DNA from: Bacteroidales bacterium UBA4073
GTDB taxonomy: Bacteria; Bacteroidota; Bacteroidia; Bacteroidales; Tenuifilaceae
Assembly (NCBI GenBank): GCA_002383425.1
Contig: DFYV01000039.1
Coordinates: forward strand, 2,205 to 9,925
Reading direction: 5' to 3'
DNA: 7,721 nucleotides
The position numbers and the translations under genes are program-made. Below, piece by piece: positions 7,521 through 7,721 of the stretch. Each line of letters starts with the position of its first letter. The first letter of the stretch is position 1. The notes under the pieces are model-generated. The model did not search any database and was not told the origin of the DNA. It was given only the letters and a program-made list of their open reading frames with translations.

Positions 7521-7546
7521 TTCGTTATTCGTTGTTCGTTGTTCGG
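7521..7546. repeat. Heptamer block 1, TTCGTTR units
   Basis: TTCGTTA (7521-7527), TTCGTTG (7528-7534) and TTCGTTG (7535-7541) are followed by a partial TTCGG (7542-7546). It lies directly upstream of the predicted operon promoter, in the -20 to -45 zone. In reverse complement it resembles block 3. Confidence 0.85.
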
Positions 7547-7553
7547 AAAAATA

Positions 7554-7574
7554 GTTGATTGTTGATGGTTGATA
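7554..7574. repeat. Heptamer block 2, GTTGATN units
   Basis: GTTGATT (7554-7560), GTTGATG (7561-7567) and GTTGATA (7568-7574) differ only at the seventh base. A single unrelated heptamer, TACTTTA (7575-7581), bridges to block 3 without loss of phase. Confidence 0.8.
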
Positions 7575-7581
7575 TACTTTA

Positions 7582-7609
7582 AATTACGAATTACGAATTA
7601 CGAATTACG
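7582..7609. repeat. Heptamer block 3, AATTACG x4
   Basis: Four identical AATTACG units occupy 7582-7609 with no mismatch. Within it, 7587-7599 is complementary to 7519-7531 of block 1 at 12 of 13 positions, so the two blocks are near-inverted copies. Confidence 0.9.
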
Positions 7610-7611
7610 CT

Positions 7612-7660
7612 TTTTAACTTTTGCCTTTTAACTTTTAACTTTTAACTTTTAACTTTTAAC
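7612..7660. repeat. Heptamer block 4, TTTTAAC x7
   Basis: Seven consecutive heptamers start at 7612, 7619, 7626, 7633, 7640, 7647 and 7654. Six are exactly TTTTAAC; the second is TTTTGCC. Two bases (7610-7611) separate it from block 3 and six bases (7661-7666) from block 5. Confidence 0.9.
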
Positions 7661-7666
7661 TTGATT

Positions 7667-7715
7667 TTGAACCTTGAACCTTGAACTTTGAACCTTGGAC
7701 TTTGAACCTGAAACC
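7667..7715. repeat. Heptamer block 5, TTGAACY x7
   Basis: Seven heptamers start at 7667, 7674, 7681, 7688, 7695, 7702 and 7709: TTGAACC, TTGAACC, TTGAACT, TTGAACC, TTGGACT, TTGAACC and a decayed TGAAACC. In rotated form (AACTTTG, AACCTTG) the unit is one or two changes from block 4 (AACTTTT). The block may continue beyond 7721. Confidence 0.85.
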
Positions 7716-7721
7716 TCTAAA

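Larger units (their letters stand above)
7521..7721. repeat. Mosaic of five heptameric tandem-repeat blocks (runs off window)
   Basis: Five tandem blocks with different units follow one another, and every unit is seven bases long. In order the units are TTCGTTR, GTTGATN, AATTACG, TTTTAAC and TTGAACY. The join between blocks 2 and 3 is itself one seven-base unit (TACTTTA, 7575-7581), so 7554-7609 is eight heptamers in one unbroken phase. A period of seven breaks any reading frame, and no gene is apparent. There are no spacers as in CRISPR and no mobile-element ends. The right border is not in the window. Confidence 0.9.

Noticed and set aside
7521..7721. CRISPR array
   Set aside because: The repeats are seven-base units in direct tandem with no spacers, and no cas gene is present.

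Overview
This window looks like ordinary chromosomal DNA from a Bacteroidota bacterium, probably of the Bacteroidales/Marinilabiliales type. The evidence is moderately AT-rich DNA, no obvious Shine-Dalgarno sequences before the genes, a TATTTTTGCA promoter box of the Bacteroidota TAnnTTTG type, adjacent era and der genes, a pseudouridine synthase with a long charged N-terminal extension, and secreted proteins of Bacteroidota flavour. The placement rests on style and remembered protein families, not on a database search.

Left part, minus strand (1-1321): two exported proteins lie in tandem. The upstream one is a 346-residue (or 342-residue) secreted protein with an LPP20-like look. The downstream one is the N-terminal 81 residues of another secreted protein, cut off by the window edge. 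They are separated by a 35-bp gap that holds a small perfect hairpin. A 195-bp divergent intergenic region (1322-1516) with two inverted repeats separates them from the plus-strand genes.

Middle part, plus strand (1517-3977): rmuC encodes a membrane-anchored coiled-coil protein with a PD-(D/E)XK nuclease-like core. After 73 bp comes a family 2 glycosyltransferase with DCD and GHED motifs and a basic C-terminal tail. The glycosyltransferase converges on der with only 13 bp between the stop codons.

Right part, minus strand (3991-7449): a compact three-gene cluster reads, in transcription order, RsuA/RluB-type rRNA pseudouridine synthase, Era GTPase, Der (EngA) GTPase, with gaps of 19 and 44 bp. 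All three families act on ribosomal RNA or ribosome assembly, so this is a coherent ribosome-maturation operon. A likely promoter (7504-7511) is followed by an imperfect palindrome that would sit at the 5' end of the transcript. A hairpin spans the era stop codon and may tune der expression.

Far right (7521-7721): the most unusual part is a non-coding mosaic of five successive tandem-repeat blocks. Each has a different unit, yet every unit is exactly seven bases long (TTCGTTG, GTTGATN, AATTACG, TTTTAAC, TTGAACC). Some blocks are related by point changes or by inversion. The mosaic starts just upstream of the operon promoter and runs off the window edge.
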